DNA of 5,483 nucleotides, taken from NCBI GenBank assembly GCA_000433515.1, contig FR891176.1, positions 20,358 to 25,840 on the forward strand, given 5' to 3'. Both the position numbers and the translations under genes were made by a program. Positions 4,927-5,483 of the stretch are shown here, in pieces. The notes under the pieces were generated by a model. It was given only the letters and a program-made list of their open reading frames with translations. It searched no databases and was not told the DNA's origin. This DNA comes from Candidatus Colimorpha enterica. GTDB taxonomy: Bacteria > Bacillota > Clostridia > Oscillospirales > CAG-272. The first letter of the stretch is position 1. Each line of letters starts with the position of its first letter.

Positions 4927-5483
4927 ATGAAAAGAAAAGCAACATTTGTTTCGGTTCTGCTTGCCGCGGTGCTGCTGTTTCTCCTGCCGACCGGAATATC
5001 CGCGGAAAATAATGCCGGACGGTCAGCGGCTGACAGCACCGCGCTTTACGGCGAGGCGAAGAGCGTTATTCTTATTGAGGCGGCGACGGGGAGGGTGCTT
5101 TATGAGCATGAAGCCGATGTCCGTCTTCCGCCTGCATCGGTCACGAAGGTGATGACGCTCCTGCTTATCGCCGAGGAGATTGACAGGGGGACGATGAAGC
5201 TGACCGATACCGTTCAGGTCAGCGACAATGCCTCACACATGGGCGGTTCTCAGGTCTATCTGAAGGCGGGCGAGGAAATGAGCGTGGAGGATCTTCTGAA
5301 ATCGGTGATAATAGCCTCTGCGAACGATGCGGCGACCGCGCTTGCCGAGCAGGCGGCGGGGAGCGTTGAGGAATTCGTCATACGCATGAATCAGCGCGCG
5401 AAGGAGCTTGGAATGGAGAATACCGTTTTCGAGAATCCGACCGGGCTTGACGACAGCACCGTTGACCACAAAACGACTGCTCG
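4927..5483 (+). CDS. D-alanyl-D-alanine carboxypeptidase, DacA/DacF type, serine-type PBP (partial, 3' end missing)
   Basis: Secreted low-molecular-mass penicillin-binding protein that trims the terminal D-Ala of peptidoglycan stem peptides (peptidase family S11). The window holds 185 codons plus two bases of an expected 380-450, so the KTG triad and any C-terminal amphipathic anchor lie outside. A signal peptide is visible: basic MKRK, a hydrophobic core at about 5-20, and a likely cleavage after GISA (26). The mature part shows SVTK (71-74) with nucleophile Ser71 and Lys74 in the context PASVTKVMT, SAN (131-133) as the SxN triad, and NPTGLDD (170-176), a conserved S11 segment. The final HKTTA matches the usual H-x-S/T-T-A that follows. 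It is divergent from the iclR operon and has no evident functional link to it. Vegetative (DacA) versus sporulation (DacF) role cannot be decided from this fragment. Confidence 0.93.
   Translation, partial: MKRKATFVSVLLAAVLLFLLPTGISAENNAGRSAADSTALYGEAKSVILIEAATGRVLYEHEADVRLPPASVTKVMTLLLIAEEIDRGTMKLTDTVQVSDNASHMGGSQVYLKAGEEMSVEDLLKSVIIASANDAATALAEQAAGSVEEFVIRMNQRAKELGMENTVFENPTGLDDSTVDHKTTA

Noticed and set aside
1..5483. CRISPR array, tRNA or rRNA gene, insertion sequence or attachment site
   Set aside because: No regular spacer-repeat array, no tRNA-like cloverleaf or rRNA signature, no transposase and no terminal inverted repeats were seen. Coding sequence and the short gaps described account for the whole window.

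Overview
The window looks like chromosomal DNA from a plant-polysaccharide-using member of the Clostridia (Firmicutes), perhaps a gut or rumen Oscillospirales-type organism. This rests on strong AGGAG-type ribosome binding sites, moderately GC-rich DNA, a DacA/DacF-type D,D-carboxypeptidase and the pairing of an arabinofuranosidase with ketodeoxygluconate (KDG) catabolism. The taxonomy is inferred from style only; no marker gene is present.

Layout: (1) Positions 1-1067 (+) hold the C-terminal two thirds of a GH51 alpha-L-arabinofuranosidase. (2) Positions 1074-1113 hold a long inverted repeat that probably terminates transcription from both sides. (3) Positions 4697-1126 (-) hold a compact four-gene operon, in transcription order: an IclR-family regulator, a KDPG/KHG aldolase (eda), a cytoplasmic Asp-box beta-propeller protein of the sialidase/BNR superfamily, and a KDG kinase (kdgK). 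The gaps are 25 nt between the first two genes, then overlaps of 7 nt and 4 nt. (4) Positions 4698-4926 hold a divergent intergenic region. It carries a near-perfect promoter for the operon (TTGACA, 17 nt, TACAAT) and two copies of a palindromic element between +1 and the iclR start. (5) Positions 4927-5483 (+) hold the 5' part of a secreted serine-type D-Ala-D-Ala carboxypeptidase, cut by the window edge.

How the genes fit together: KdgK phosphorylates 2-keto-3-deoxygluconate to KDPG, and Eda splits KDPG into pyruvate and glyceraldehyde-3-phosphate. The IclR protein is a plausible KdgR-like sensor of a pathway intermediate and probably binds the repeats in its own leader. The interesting member is the propeller protein. 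It has no signal peptide, is translationally coupled to both pathway enzymes, has four Asp boxes, and lacks the arginine of the sialidase (F/Y)RIP motif. It is therefore probably not a sialidase; it may be an intracellular enzyme that releases or prepares an acidic sugar feeding the KDG route. That function is inference. The carboxypeptidase is a cell-wall gene that only shares the intergenic region.
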